Positions 53,172-61,766 of a stretch of DNA of 64,000 nt are shown piece after piece. Made by a program: the position numbers and the translations under genes. The notes under the pieces are model-generated. The model was not told the DNA's origin. It saw nothing but the letters and a program-made list of their open reading frames with translations, and did no database searches. The first letter of the stretch is position 1. The number at the start of each line of letters is the position of its first letter. Source of the DNA: Candidatus Poribacteria bacterium (lineage in GTDB: Bacteria > Poribacteria > WGA-4E > PCPOR2b); assembly GCA_022822785.1 (NCBI GenBank), contig JAJEAL010000111.1, positions 1 to 64,000 of the forward strand, in the 5' to 3' direction.

Positions 53172-54023
53172 TTAGTGCGCTTCCCAAGATGTTCGCTTCA
53201 GGGGGTCATGGACGTTAATCGTCAGTGAGGGACCAAAGCCCTCGATTTCCAAATGCAGGTGATCTCCGTCCTGAATTGGTGCTAGGGCGTAGTGATGGGT
53301 TCCTGTGGAGACAACGTCACCGGGTTCAAGTGTGAGGACTTTGGTGACCTCTGCTAACACCTCCGGTATGAAACGCGCCATAGAGTTAGAGGAGAAGTCG
53401 TGCCGAAGCTCGTCGTTGACCCAGAGACGAATTCCAAGTTCGTTTGGATCAGAAACCTCGTCGGCGGTGACCAATGCCGGGCCCATTGGAGCGAAGGTAT
53501 GCCAGCTCTTGCCCAAGAAAAATCCGCCGGGTAGACCGCGGGCGGACACATCAATGAATTGGGTATAGCCGAACACATGCTCCATAGCTTCTGCTTGCGA
53601 CAGATGGCTTGCCGTTTTGCCGATGACTACGCTGAGTTCAGGCTCAAAATGGAAAACGGTAGCATCTGTTTCGGGAAGTTGTACTGTATCGTCCTTTCCA
53701 ATGATACCGGTGGGCGATTTGAGGAAGGCGTTAAACTCTCCCCGATCAGGGGCTGCGGGTTCGATGTAATTGCCTGCAAGACAGACCAGCTGCCCCGGTC
53801 TCGGTAGCGGCGCTCTTAGCCGGACATCAGCCAGTCCTGTACCGGCATTCGCTTCAGCCGCCTGTGCGATCTGCGGTTGTACGTTGTCCCAATCTTGGAT
53901 AAGCATCTCAATAAGTTCTTGGGGGCTATGGTAGGAGATTCCCTCTATCGCTGAGGCGACATCGACAATCTGATCGCCGCTGATTACACCGAGTTGGTAG
54001 TCATTAAAAAATGCAAGTTTCAT
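53172..54023 (-). CDS. Fumarylacetoacetate hydrolase (FAH) family protein
   Basis: 283 residues. RPGQLVCLAGNYIEPA, FLKSPTGIIGKDDTVQLP, FHFEPELSVVIGKTASHLS with two acidic metal ligands, and LEPGDVVSTGTHHY are the family landmarks. Members hydrolyse or decarboxylate beta-diketo or 2-oxo acids in aromatic and sugar-acid catabolism. The last Gly-Thr-rich motif is GTHHY rather than the usual GTP-G, a small variation. It is convergent with the ThDP enzyme, only 2 bp between stops, with no terminator visible. Confidence 0.85.
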   Translation of the reverse strand: MKLAFFNDYQLGVISGDQIVDVASAIEGISYHSPQELIEMLIQDWDNVQPQIAQAAEANAGTGLADVRLRAPLPRPGQLVCLAGNYIEPAAPDRGEFNAFLKSPTGIIGKDDTVQLPETDATVFHFEPELSVVIGKTASHLSQAEAMEHVFGYTQFIDVSARGLPGGFFLGKSWHTFAPMGPALVTADEVSDPNELGIRLWVNDELRHDFSSNSMARFIPEVLAEVTKVLTLEPGDVVSTGTHHYALAPIQDGDHLHLEIEGFGPSLTINVHDPLKRTSWEAH

Positions 54024-54196
54024 CTGATATTTTTCCTTTCAATCTCTGATGAGGGTACAAGTTTGTTATGGAGCCTAGCCGTTCCGTCGGGCTTTAAGTA
54101 CATGCTCTCAACGGTAGTTTGCATTCTAACACGAATCGTGTGGCTGTCAACAACTTTTCGTTGTTTAATCGGGAGTAGCGAGCGGCTTCTCCGCTG

Positions 54197-55312
54197 TTAG
54201 GTGCAGAACATCTCGATCATCCGTTGGTACACACCGACAGCTGCTGACAGCTGTTCGATGTCGATCCACTCTCCAACGGTATGCGCTTGAACGATATCGC
54301 CGGGACCGAGAATAACGAGTTGCAGGTGATTCTTGAAGGCGTGTGCGTCGGTACCAAATGGCACCGTCCCCGGCTTCGTCGCGCCTGTGGCTTTTAGCCC
54401 GGCTTGGACAATCTCAGCGTCGGGCGAAACGTAGAACGGGGTTCCCTTTTGCGAAGAGACTTCAAGGTCGTACTTTTCGGCGGTTTCCGTTATCATTGCA
54501 ATGACATCGTCGCTCCGATCATTCGGCATTGGTCTAAAACTAAGGGTACAAACTGTCTTCGCCGCTGCAACGTTCGGTCGGCACCCGCCGTCATCAAGCA
54601 CCATATTAAATCCATTCGTGGGTGGGTCAAACTCCTTATTCATGAAGGACTCGTCGGTTTTGAGGAGTTCTGCCAATGCCGCCATCTCCGCGAGGAAAGG
54701 TGCAATTAGAAAATTCGCGGAAACACCTTTATCTGTGCTGGTATGCGCCGCCCGTCCGTTCGCGGTTACAAAGACCCGTCCGCCTCCTTTGTGCGCGTAG
54801 ACCGGTGTCAATCGTGTCGGCTCAGCGATAACTCCATGTTTCGGGCATTCCGCGTTGAAAAGCTCTGACGCTTCTGCCACTTGGCGGGCTCCCGCGCTGC
54901 TAATCTCTTCGTCCGCGGTAACAACGATAAATAGGGGGCTCTGCAAATCAGCCGCATTGACTTTTTCCCCTGCGGCAATCGTCGCAGCCAGTGGACCTTT
55001 CATATCGCAGCTGCCGCGCCCAAAGAGGCGCCCATCTTGAATTACTGGGTCAAACGGATCCCACTCTCCCTCCAGGCCGGGAACAGTATCGGAGTGGGAA
55101 AAAAGTCCAAAACCGTTGGGACCGTCTCCTTTTTTACCGACGAGGCTTACCTTTCGCTCGCCATTGTTGTCAAGGTATTCTAGACGCTCGACCTCAAACT
55201 CACATCCCTTTAGTGTAGTTTCTAGGAGATCTGAGACCTCCTCATTGCTGCGCTGGCTAACGGAATTAATCGCCACAAGCTCTCTAGTCAGCTGAACGAC
55301 ATCAAGTCCCAT
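54197..55312 (-). CDS. M20-family metallopeptidase/deacylase (ArgE/DapE type)
   Basis: 371 residues from the ATG at 55312, with AGGAG ten bases upstream; a TTG 21 bases earlier is in frame. GLFSHSDTVPG, FGRGSCDMKGPLAATIAA, VVTADEEISSAGA and PFGTDAHAFKNHL carry the zinc ligands and catalytic Glu of dinuclear M20 amidohydrolases. A dimerisation domain lies in between (~170-280: HKGGGRVFVTANGRAAHTS). The family includes acetylornithine deacetylase and succinyl-diaminopimelate desuccinylase; the substrate is not decided. No arg or dap neighbours. Confidence 0.88.
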   Translation of the reverse strand: MGLDVVQLTRELVAINSVSQRSNEEVSDLLETTLKGCEFEVERLEYLDNNGERKVSLVGKKGDGPNGFGLFSHSDTVPGLEGEWDPFDPVIQDGRLFGRGSCDMKGPLAATIAAGEKVNAADLQSPLFIVVTADEEISSAGARQVAEASELFNAECPKHGVIAEPTRLTPVYAHKGGGRVFVTANGRAAHTSTDKGVSANFLIAPFLAEMAALAELLKTDESFMNKEFDPPTNGFNMVLDDGGCRPNVAAAKTVCTLSFRPMPNDRSDDVIAMITETAEKYDLEVSSQKGTPFYVSPDAEIVQAGLKATGATKPGTVPFGTDAHAFKNHLQLVILGPGDIVQAHTVGEWIDIEQLSAAVGVYQRMIEMFCT

Positions 55313-55674
55313 TGAGAATGAACTCCTATCCAAAATTTAACTCATTCTGAAGAACATCGGAAAGAGTGATATACTTTGTGAAATTTATCATTGAGAACGG
55401 ATGTAGTAGTCCCGATAAATTGTAACTGTTGGATTAAATTCTGATGTTAGAATCAAGCTATGCTATCATATATTGACGTAGGAGATCTATAAAAAAATGG
55501 GTATGTCAATTTCTGTTGACTTTTCATAGGAAGATGGTTACAATGATGAGTACCGTTTATCTTCAGAATGGGTTTATCAATACGATTGTTGTCGTAATTT
55601 TTCTGAGGATGAGAAGCTTTCAGTGACCGTAACGCGCTGTGCGCTAACAATATGGTCGTAGGAAGGAGAAACCG
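55313..55674. other. AT-rich intergenic promoter region
   Basis: 362 bp between the divergent M20 peptidase and lipoprotein genes, AT-rich, with no gene. It must hold both promoters. A TTGACTTTTCATAG stretch near 55518 is a possible -35 element, but I cannot fix a -10. Confidence 0.4.
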
Positions 55675-56277
55675 ATGAAACGACAGTTTACAACTTACAT
55701 AATCTGCGTGCTATTTGTAGTCGGCTTTATTGCTTGTGGGGGAGATTCGGAGGACGATGCGCCTCAGCAGCCCACACAGCCCTCAACACCAAGTGGTGGT
55801 GGTGAAGTCATACAAATTGAGATTGATTATGAGGCGGAAGAGGCAGCAGTTCGCGAAGTTTTTACGCTACATGCTGAAGCCATTGAAACAGAGGACTCGA
55901 AAGAATTTATGGCTTACTGGCTGAAAAGCGAGAGTGATGATGTCTTTGTCGCGTGGGACTTTTGGGCGGGCGCATTTGCGAAACACATTGGTTGGAAAAC
56001 GATTGAGCAGGCATGGTTAGGTATTTTCCAGCTGCGAAGAGGCAAGATGACCGTTGAGTACGAGAGTATTTCGATTGCTAAAAACGCCAAGACTGCCACA
56101 TTACGCGGCGGTTATCAGTGGGCGGTTAGCGGTACTTTGGTCGCCTTACTGGTAAAGCCAAATCGCGACGATGGGTGGAAAATTAAACAGGTTGATTACA
56201 CAAGCGGAAAGTTTGGGAAACAGGTCGAAGAGCTCACGGAGCCGGCTTATGTGAATCCTCCACCCGAGGAGGAGTAG
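55675..56277 (+). CDS. Lipoprotein with NTF2/SnoaL-like domain
   Basis: 200 residues. The signal (TTYIICVLFVVGFIACGG) ends in a good lipobox, IACGG. A Pro/Ser/Gly linker (QPTQPSTPSGGG) precedes a ~130-residue domain resembling the NTF2/DUF4440 fold: EEAAVREVFTLHAEAIETEDSKEFMAYWL, FWAGAFAKHIGWKTIEQAWLGIF, VEYESISIAKNAKTATLRGGYQW and DDGWKIKQVDYT. Such domains bind small ligands or serve in stress-linked proteins. AAGGAG precedes the ATG. Terminator at 56320. Confidence 0.78.
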   Translation: MKRQFTTYIICVLFVVGFIACGGDSEDDAPQQPTQPSTPSGGGEVIQIEIDYEAEEAAVREVFTLHAEAIETEDSKEFMAYWLKSESDDVFVAWDFWAGAFAKHIGWKTIEQAWLGIFQLRRGKMTVEYESISIAKNAKTATLRGGYQWAVSGTLVALLVKPNRDDGWKIKQVDYTSGKFGKQVEELTEPAYVNPPPEEE

Positions 56278-56319
56278 AAATGGATGTCGGTTGAGTTGTC
56301 TTTGGACTGAGAGTGGTTA

Positions 56320-56360
56320 AGGTTGGCTTTTCTTTCAAGAGAAGCCAACCTGTCTTTTTT
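56320..56360 (+). terminator. Rho-independent terminator
   Basis: AGGTTGGCTT (56320-56329) pairs with AAGCCAACCT (56342-56351), followed by GTCTTTTTT. It ends the lipoprotein transcript and faces the convergent hupE gene. Confidence 0.88.
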
Positions 56361-56378
56361 ATGTTGTCACCAAAGATA

Positions 56379-56957
56379 TCAGATGATTATGAGATGGAAT
56401 CCGATGCCAGTGATGCCTGCTCCTACATATCGTAACAGACCTACCCCGTGCCTGAATCTTTCCGCAATCACTCCAATCACGACACCGGCGATATGAATGC
56501 CTGCGGTTCCGAGGACAAATCCACCGGCGTAAAACATCGGCTTAGAGAGGTACGGCATTTCAGTTCCATGTGCGTGACCGTGAAAGATAGCAAAGAACCC
56601 CACAAACACCATAGCTAATAGTGGAGAAAGTTTTTTATCTGCGGCAATCGCAATACCTAGCGCGAGGACGGAAAGGGCTATACCCAATTCAACCGAAAAT
56701 ATGGGTATGTCATTTATTCCAAGAATTCCACCCCCGAGCATAACGAGCACAAAAGTTAATGGCACCCGCCATATCGCGCTTCCACCCATTTGTGCACTCA
56801 AAACTCCTACACTCAACATCGCTAGCAGATGATCGAATCCAAGAACAGGATGCGTCAATCCGGATATGAATCCGCCGCCACCAGACATTTCATGTGCGTA
56901 AGATATGCTCGGAAACAACGATACTATTCCTAGCATTGACAGAACCATTTTTTTCAT
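56379..56957 (-). CDS. hupE: HupE/UreJ-type metal transporter
   Basis: 192 residues from the ATG at 56957 (GGAGGGAAAAATTG upstream); a 30-codon in-frame extension lacks support. A cleavable signal (SMLGIVSLFPSISYAHEMS) leads to HPVLGFDHLLAMLSVGVLSAQ, the HPxxGxDHxxxM family motif with nickel-binding His and Asp. FAIFHGHAHGTEMP carries a second His cluster. Six membrane helices are expected. HupE/UreJ proteins import nickel or cobalt. Nickel supply would fit the LarE gene, but the loci are 38 kb apart and no urease or hydrogenase gene is near. Confidence 0.9.
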   Translation of the reverse strand: MKKMVLSMLGIVSLFPSISYAHEMSGGGGFISGLTHPVLGFDHLLAMLSVGVLSAQMGGSAIWRVPLTFVLVMLGGGILGINDIPIFSVELGIALSVLALGIAIAADKKLSPLLAMVFVGFFAIFHGHAHGTEMPYLSKPMFYAGGFVLGTAGIHIAGVVIGVIAERFRHGVGLLRYVGAGITGIGFHLIII

Positions 56958-57087
56958 CAATTTTTCCCTCCTAACTTTTTTGCCTCTTTTCCTGCATCGC
57001 TCTAGTCCTACTAGATTCCAATCCCTTGAGTTTGTCGAGGCTTCCACGGGGAAATACGCAGGAAGATACAGCGTTTACTATCAACAA

Positions 57088-58245
57088 TTACGAGTTGGTG
57101 ACTGATCCATCGCGTCGACGGAGGAAGCCTCTCCGCCCGAGCCCAGCCGGATTTGCAAGTGCCAACTCCTCATTAAACTCGATCCCAAGTCCCGGCAGCT
57201 CAGGTGTTGGAAAACGGGGCCCTTCAGCCTGTGGCTGGACCGGAAACAGGTTTTTATCATAGAACGGCAGGTGTTCGGTTGGCGATTCCCTTATCTCCAA
57301 CCATGCAAAGTTGGGCACTGCTGCCGCCAAGTGGATTGATGCCGCGGTACAGATTGGCCCTAGCGGGTTATGTGGCATCAGGTCAATGTAGTGCGCTTCC
57401 GCTAAACTCGCGACCTTCATCGCTTCCGTCAAACCCCCAACATTGCAGACATCTATGCGGACAAAATTGGTGATACCCCGCTCAATATAAGGAAGAAACC
57501 CCCATTTGCTCGAGATTTCTTCTCCAATTGCGAAGGGGACATCCACCATGGTTCGCAGCGACTCATACGCCTCCGGTGTTTCATCTCGAATCGGTTCCTC
57601 CAAGAAATCGAGGGTGCCTGGAGGCATGCGGTGACAGAACGAAGCGGCTTCTGCGACGCTGAGGCGGTGGTGATAGTCGATGCCGATGACCGGATCCGGT
57701 CCAACGGTTTCTCGCAACTGCGTTAGCCAGTCTGCGGTCAACCCTATTGACTCGCGTGGCTCAAAAATATTGCCCTCCGGTCCCTGTGCTCCACGTGCCA
57801 TCCATGTCCGAATGACATTCCAGCCATTTTCGATTAGTAGCTTGGCGTCTGCAATCAACCGATCTAGAGAGTGAGAGTTCGTTGTGGCAAAACAGGGGAT
57901 ATAATCCCGTTGTTTTCCGCCAAGTAGCTGATAGACAGGCACTCCCAAGGCTTTGCCAGCAATGTCGTGGAGGGCGATGTCAATGGCAGAGATAGCAGCC
58001 GTCAGAACACGCCCACCCTCGAAATATTGGCTTCGGTATAGCTCCTGCCACAATGCACCTATACGCATTGGATCTTGACCGAGCAGCAATTCACGATAAT
58101 GCTGGATTGCGCCAACTACCGCTAAGGCGCGGTTCGACAGGCCAGCTTCACCTACCCCGTGGATTCCCGCATCGGTTTCCACCTTTACCACAAGTTGGGT
58201 GCCGCCCAGTCGCACAGGAAACGCCTTAACATCAGTGATTTTCAT
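57088..58245 (-). CDS. Mandelate racemase/muconate lactonizing enzyme family protein
   Basis: 385 residues from the ATG at 58245, which has AGGAGGAG nine bases upstream. The enolase-superfamily capping domain (1-120) ends in AISAIDIALHDIAGKALGVPVYQLLGG. The barrel has metal ligands in IGIDYHHRL (Asp), FLEEPI (Glu) and IGEEISS (Glu). A His follows in YIDLMPHNPLGPI. This fits the galactonate-dehydratase-like branch, which removes water from acid sugars; substrate specificity cannot be read from sequence. Confidence 0.88.
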   Translation of the reverse strand: MKITDVKAFPVRLGGTQLVVKVETDAGIHGVGEAGLSNRALAVVGAIQHYRELLLGQDPMRIGALWQELYRSQYFEGGRVLTAAISAIDIALHDIAGKALGVPVYQLLGGKQRDYIPCFATTNSHSLDRLIADAKLLIENGWNVIRTWMARGAQGPEGNIFEPRESIGLTADWLTQLRETVGPDPVIGIDYHHRLSVAEAASFCHRMPPGTLDFLEEPIRDETPEAYESLRTMVDVPFAIGEEISSKWGFLPYIERGITNFVRIDVCNVGGLTEAMKVASLAEAHYIDLMPHNPLGPICTAASIHLAAAVPNFAWLEIRESPTEHLPFYDKNLFPVQPQAEGPRFPTPELPGLGIEFNEELALANPAGLGRRGFLRRRDGSVTNS

Positions 58246-58489
58246 GAAATCTCCTCCTATATGTTTTGGATATTTCAATTGACTCAGTTCGTCCATCGTG
58301 GTATATTTTCATTATATCAGGTATCTATAATTTGCTCAACACAATTGTTCTGTATCAACCTATGTCAGTGTTAGGGTCATTTAATTCTCGGTTTTTCGAC
58401 GCTTGAGTCTGAAGTCAAAATCTGCATCAAATTGAGGGGGGCTACGGCACGGGGATCACAGATTAGGCAATCTGTGACTACGGGCGGAA

Positions 58490-58685
58490 AACTATAGTAA
58501 ACGATAAAAACAGATAGCCCCTTTCGCTCCTCATGTTTGGTAGGCGCAGTTGGAAACAGCGCCGATGCGGTGCGTTTAGAAACCGCGCCTACCGGGTGAT
58601 AGCTCAGATTTTTCTAACGCCAGTCGTCGAGGGTTGCTCACCTCGCCGATTGGGGGTGTCCAAGTAATTCTAAAATCTACCATAA
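58490..58685. mobile_element. MITE-like element, family 1, copy D (left end degenerate)
   Basis: The right end (58657-58685) reads TGTCCAAGTAATTCTAAAAT then CTACCATAA, as in copies A-C. A possible decayed left end, ACTATAGTAAACGATAAAAA, starts near 58490. The interior carries the same GGTAGGCGC-type hairpin units as copy A. Confidence 0.45.
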
Positions 58686-58803
58686 ATAGCCCTAATGTCA
58701 GTGTGAACAGAAGGAACATGTTACTGCCTATGTATGGTATAATCTCGCCCGGATACAAGGTTACAAGAAAGCGTGAAAATATCGTGATAGAATCGCAAAA
58801 AAG

Positions 58804-58872
58804 ATGACCTCCGCCCAAATTGCCGAAGCCCAGCGTTTGGCACGCGAATGGAAACCGACAGCGAAGAACTAA
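58804..58872 (+). pseudogene. Possible C-terminal remnant of a Sel1/TPR-type protein
   Basis: 22 codons read MTSAQIAEAQRLAREWKPTA, then KN and TAA. The phrase AQIAEAQRLAREW is common at the very end of Sel1/TPR-repeat proteins, from memory. No upstream coding sequence continues it, so it is probably the stub of a deleted gene. Confidence 0.35.
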
Positions 58873-58909
58873 GAGATAGGGGCTAACACAGCATAGAAAG
58901 GATGGCGGG

Positions 58910-59896
58910 ATGAAACGAGTCGCCAAGCCAGAGGGGAAATTTAACGTTGTTATCGAAGATGCGCCGATGCCGGAACCCGGTCCCGGGGAGGTGCGTGTCA
59001 AAGCGGTGCGGAGCCTCATCAGTCGAGGTTCAGAGATGGGAGGGCGGTATACTCGCGAATATGCGGTCAACCCTGAAAGCATGGGGTATTCGCTCGCAGG
59101 AATCGTTGACGCTGTCGGCGAGGGGGTAGATCACTATGCTGTTGGCGATCGGGTCGTCGCGTCAGCACCGCACGCGCAATACACTGTCCGTCCTGTCCGT
59201 TTGAGCTCGCCTGACGACCAAGCGCAGGTTGTGCCTATGCTGCCGTCGGTGAATTTCGACCAAGCACCCTACTATCCACTGACTTCCGGTGCCGTATCTT
59301 GGATAGATATTGAGGACATCCAACCCTACGATACGGTTGTCATTATCGGTCAAGGGTTGGTCGGCAGCCTTCTGATGCAAGTTGCAAAAGCCAACGGACG
59401 CGGACGCATCATCACGGTGGACGCCCTTGATAGCCGATGCGCGCTATCCGAGGAATTGGGGGCGGATGCGGTTATCAACGCCAGTGACGAAGATCCCGTC
59501 CGAGCCGTCCGCAAACTCACCAATGGGGTCGGCGCTCACATTGTTGTGTACGCTGTCGGGGGACCGGCGGGCCCCAAAGCGTTCGATCAGGGGTTGGACA
59601 TGCTAGCAATCGGTGGGCTGCTGCATCTGATTGGTCTGTATGAAGATCAACCCCTACCGCTCATGTCGGGCAAGATTCAGCGACGCAAACTTCTGGGCGG
59701 CTATTATGGTCAAGTCGTTCCTGCTGGCGTGGCACTGCGAGCGATGCAGCTGCTCGGTTCAGGTGCTATTCAGACAGAGAAGATGACGACTCACCGTTTC
59801 CCTTACACCGAAGCCGCCGCTGCATTTGACCTGCTCTACACCCGAATGAACGACGCATTGGGGGTGCTACTTGATTGGGAAGTCCCAGACGCTTGA
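58910..59896 (+). CDS. Medium-chain dehydrogenase/reductase, paralogue of 15161-16123
   Basis: 328 residues. It aligns with the gene at 15161-16123 through its length (MKRVAKPEGKFNVVIEDAPMP versus MIRVIKPEGFGNIQLEDAPIP). The NAD(P) site is VVIIGQGLVGSLLMQVAKANG. The position of the usual catalytic zinc Cys reads SLISRGSEM, so it is likely zinc-independent. A GGATGGCGGG stretch precedes the ATG. Its substrate is unknown. It starts 37 bp after a gene remnant and is followed by gamma-glutamyltransferase on the same strand. Confidence 0.85.
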   Translation: MKRVAKPEGKFNVVIEDAPMPEPGPGEVRVKAVRSLISRGSEMGGRYTREYAVNPESMGYSLAGIVDAVGEGVDHYAVGDRVVASAPHAQYTVRPVRLSSPDDQAQVVPMLPSVNFDQAPYYPLTSGAVSWIDIEDIQPYDTVVIIGQGLVGSLLMQVAKANGRGRIITVDALDSRCALSEELGADAVINASDEDPVRAVRKLTNGVGAHIVVYAVGGPAGPKAFDQGLDMLAIGGLLHLIGLYEDQPLPLMSGKIQRRKLLGGYYGQVVPAGVALRAMQLLGSGAIQTEKMTTHRFPYTEAAAAFDLLYTRMNDALGVLLDWEVPDA

Positions 59897-60026
59897 TTAC
59901 CCCAAGAATCCTATGAGCAACGATTTTTACGCGCTTCTTGAGCGGTGAGATATGTCTATAGAATGCGTGAACGCAATGTACATGGTCCATTAGTTCAATG
60001 AACTTCTTAAGAGAGGAGAAATACTC

Positions 60027-61763
60027 ATGCCAAACAGTCACCGTCCCTCATTCCGAGGGAAACGTTATGTTGTCTCATCGCTTCACTATCTCGCAACGAT
60101 GGCGGGGGTCCGCATCCTTGAAAGCGGGGGCAACGCCGCCGACGCCGGTGTCGCAACCGGCATCTGTATCAACGTCCTGCAGCCCGGCTCCGCACACTTT
60201 GGCGGCGTTGCACCCATTATCTACTCTCCAGCGTCAGGTGGGCCCGTTGAAACAATCAGCGGACTCGGACGGTGGCCCAAAGCTGCGACGATGGACTACT
60301 TCCACGAACACCACAGCAGCGATCTGCCTGCGGGGATTCTGCGCACAGTCATGCCCGCAGCCCCTGATAGCTGGCTGACGGCCCTGGCGCGATTCGGCAC
60401 AATGACTTTTGAAGAGGTCATCCAACCTGCCTTAGACCTCGTTGAGAATGGAAGGCCCGTGGATGATCAGTTCTACGGACTTGTAAGCGGAGCCGGGGTC
60501 AGGAATTGCCCCACAACCGCTGCTTCCTACAATCCCGGCGGACATGTGCCACAAATCGGAGAGATCTTCGTCCAGAAAGACCTTGCGGAAACCTTCAAAC
60601 GCATGATCGAAGCCGAGCGCAAAGCCAGCGGAGACCGACACGCTGGCCTCCGTGCAGCACGCGACCTAATCTATAGAGGTGAAATCGCCCACGAAATCGC
60701 CGACTTCTATCAGGCTGAGGGCGGTCTGCTGACCTACGAGGATCTGGCATCGTTCTCGGTGCGCGTCGAACCCCCAACGCATATCAATTACAAAGGTTAT
60801 GATGTATACACCTGCGGTCCTTGGTGTCAGGGTCCCACCCTGAACATGGCGCTGAAAATTGTCGAGGGCTTCGATCTAAAAGAAATCGGACACAACACAG
60901 CGGATTACCTCCACACTGTGGTTGAATCGCTCAAACTTGCCTTTGCAGATCGGCACGCCTATTTCGGTGACCCCGATTTTGTGCAGGTGCCGATGGCAGG
61001 ATTGTTAGATGGACGATACGCTGCTGAGAGACGTGCAGCGATTGACGCTCAACACGCCACACCCGATATGCCAGCTCCCGGCAATCCGTGGCGATTCCAC
61101 CCCGAACCCCGTCGTGAAAATGGACCGTTCCCGACCTTGGATCCAGATCGTCCCCAACCGGAATACACATCCGAATGGGAAACTGATACCAGTTACATCT
61201 GCGTAGTTGACGAGGCAGGAAACGCCTTTTCAGCGACCCCGTCTGACGGTGTTGGTGGCACACCAGTTGTTCCGGGCTTGGGCTTCCCAATCTCGTCGCG
61301 TGGCACACAGACGTGGCTTGATCCCGACCATCCCTGCTGCCTGCAGCCGTGGAAGCGTCCACGCCTCACACCGAACCCCGCGCTCAGTCTCAAAGATGGG
61401 AAACCGTTCATGCCTTTCGGTTGCCCCGGCGGCGACGCACAGGTTCAGGGGATGCTACAGGTCTTCCTCAATATTGTTGAATTTGGAATGGAACCACAAG
61501 CGGCTATCGAAGCACCTCGCGCCATCACGCACAGTTTCCCCAACTCATTCTGGCCCCACGGCATTCAGCCTGGCGAAGTGACCGTTGAAGCGCGTGTTGA
61601 TCCACAAGTGCGAGCGGTTTTAAGAGAGCGCGGGCATATCGTCCACGATAATCAGGACTGGGGATCGGTCAGTTGTGTCTGCGCTATTACGGTTGATCCC
61701 GATACCGGTGTCCGTGCCGGTGGGGCGGACCCACGGTCAACGTCGTATGCAATTGGATGGTAG
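60027..61763 (+). CDS. ggt: Gamma-glutamyltransferase family protein
   Basis: 578 residues. An Ntn-hydrolase precursor that self-cleaves to give an N-terminal Thr. ESGGNAADAGVATGICINVLQPGSAHFGG is the family opening, and the cleavage/nucleophile region is WETDTSYICVVDEAGNAFSATPSDG (Thr ~390). GCPGGDAQVQGMLQVFLNIVEFGM closes the small subunit. No signal peptide is visible, unlike most periplasmic enzymes, so a cytoplasmic or atypical role is possible. AGAGGAG lies 9 bases before the ATG. It ends 3 bp before the hemY-like gene, so the two are co-transcribed. Confidence 0.88.
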   Translation: MPNSHRPSFRGKRYVVSSLHYLATMAGVRILESGGNAADAGVATGICINVLQPGSAHFGGVAPIIYSPASGGPVETISGLGRWPKAATMDYFHEHHSSDLPAGILRTVMPAAPDSWLTALARFGTMTFEEVIQPALDLVENGRPVDDQFYGLVSGAGVRNCPTTAASYNPGGHVPQIGEIFVQKDLAETFKRMIEAERKASGDRHAGLRAARDLIYRGEIAHEIADFYQAEGGLLTYEDLASFSVRVEPPTHINYKGYDVYTCGPWCQGPTLNMALKIVEGFDLKEIGHNTADYLHTVVESLKLAFADRHAYFGDPDFVQVPMAGLLDGRYAAERRAAIDAQHATPDMPAPGNPWRFHPEPRRENGPFPTLDPDRPQPEYTSEWETDTSYICVVDEAGNAFSATPSDGVGGTPVVPGLGFPISSRGTQTWLDPDHPCCLQPWKRPRLTPNPALSLKDGKPFMPFGCPGGDAQVQGMLQVFLNIVEFGMEPQAAIEAPRAITHSFPNSFWPHGIQPGEVTVEARVDPQVRAVLRERGHIVHDNQDWGSVSCVCAITVDPDTGVRAGGADPRSTSYAIGW

Positions 61764-61766
61764 AAG

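Larger units (their letters stand above)
58246..58909. other. Repeat-rich intergenic region
   Basis: 664 bp. It contains hairpin units (GGTAGGCGCAGTTGGAAACA near 58540, a GGTGCG/CGCGCC partner near 58568), a family-1 MITE right end at 58657-58685 and a coding remnant at 58804-58872. No full gene. Confidence 0.7.
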
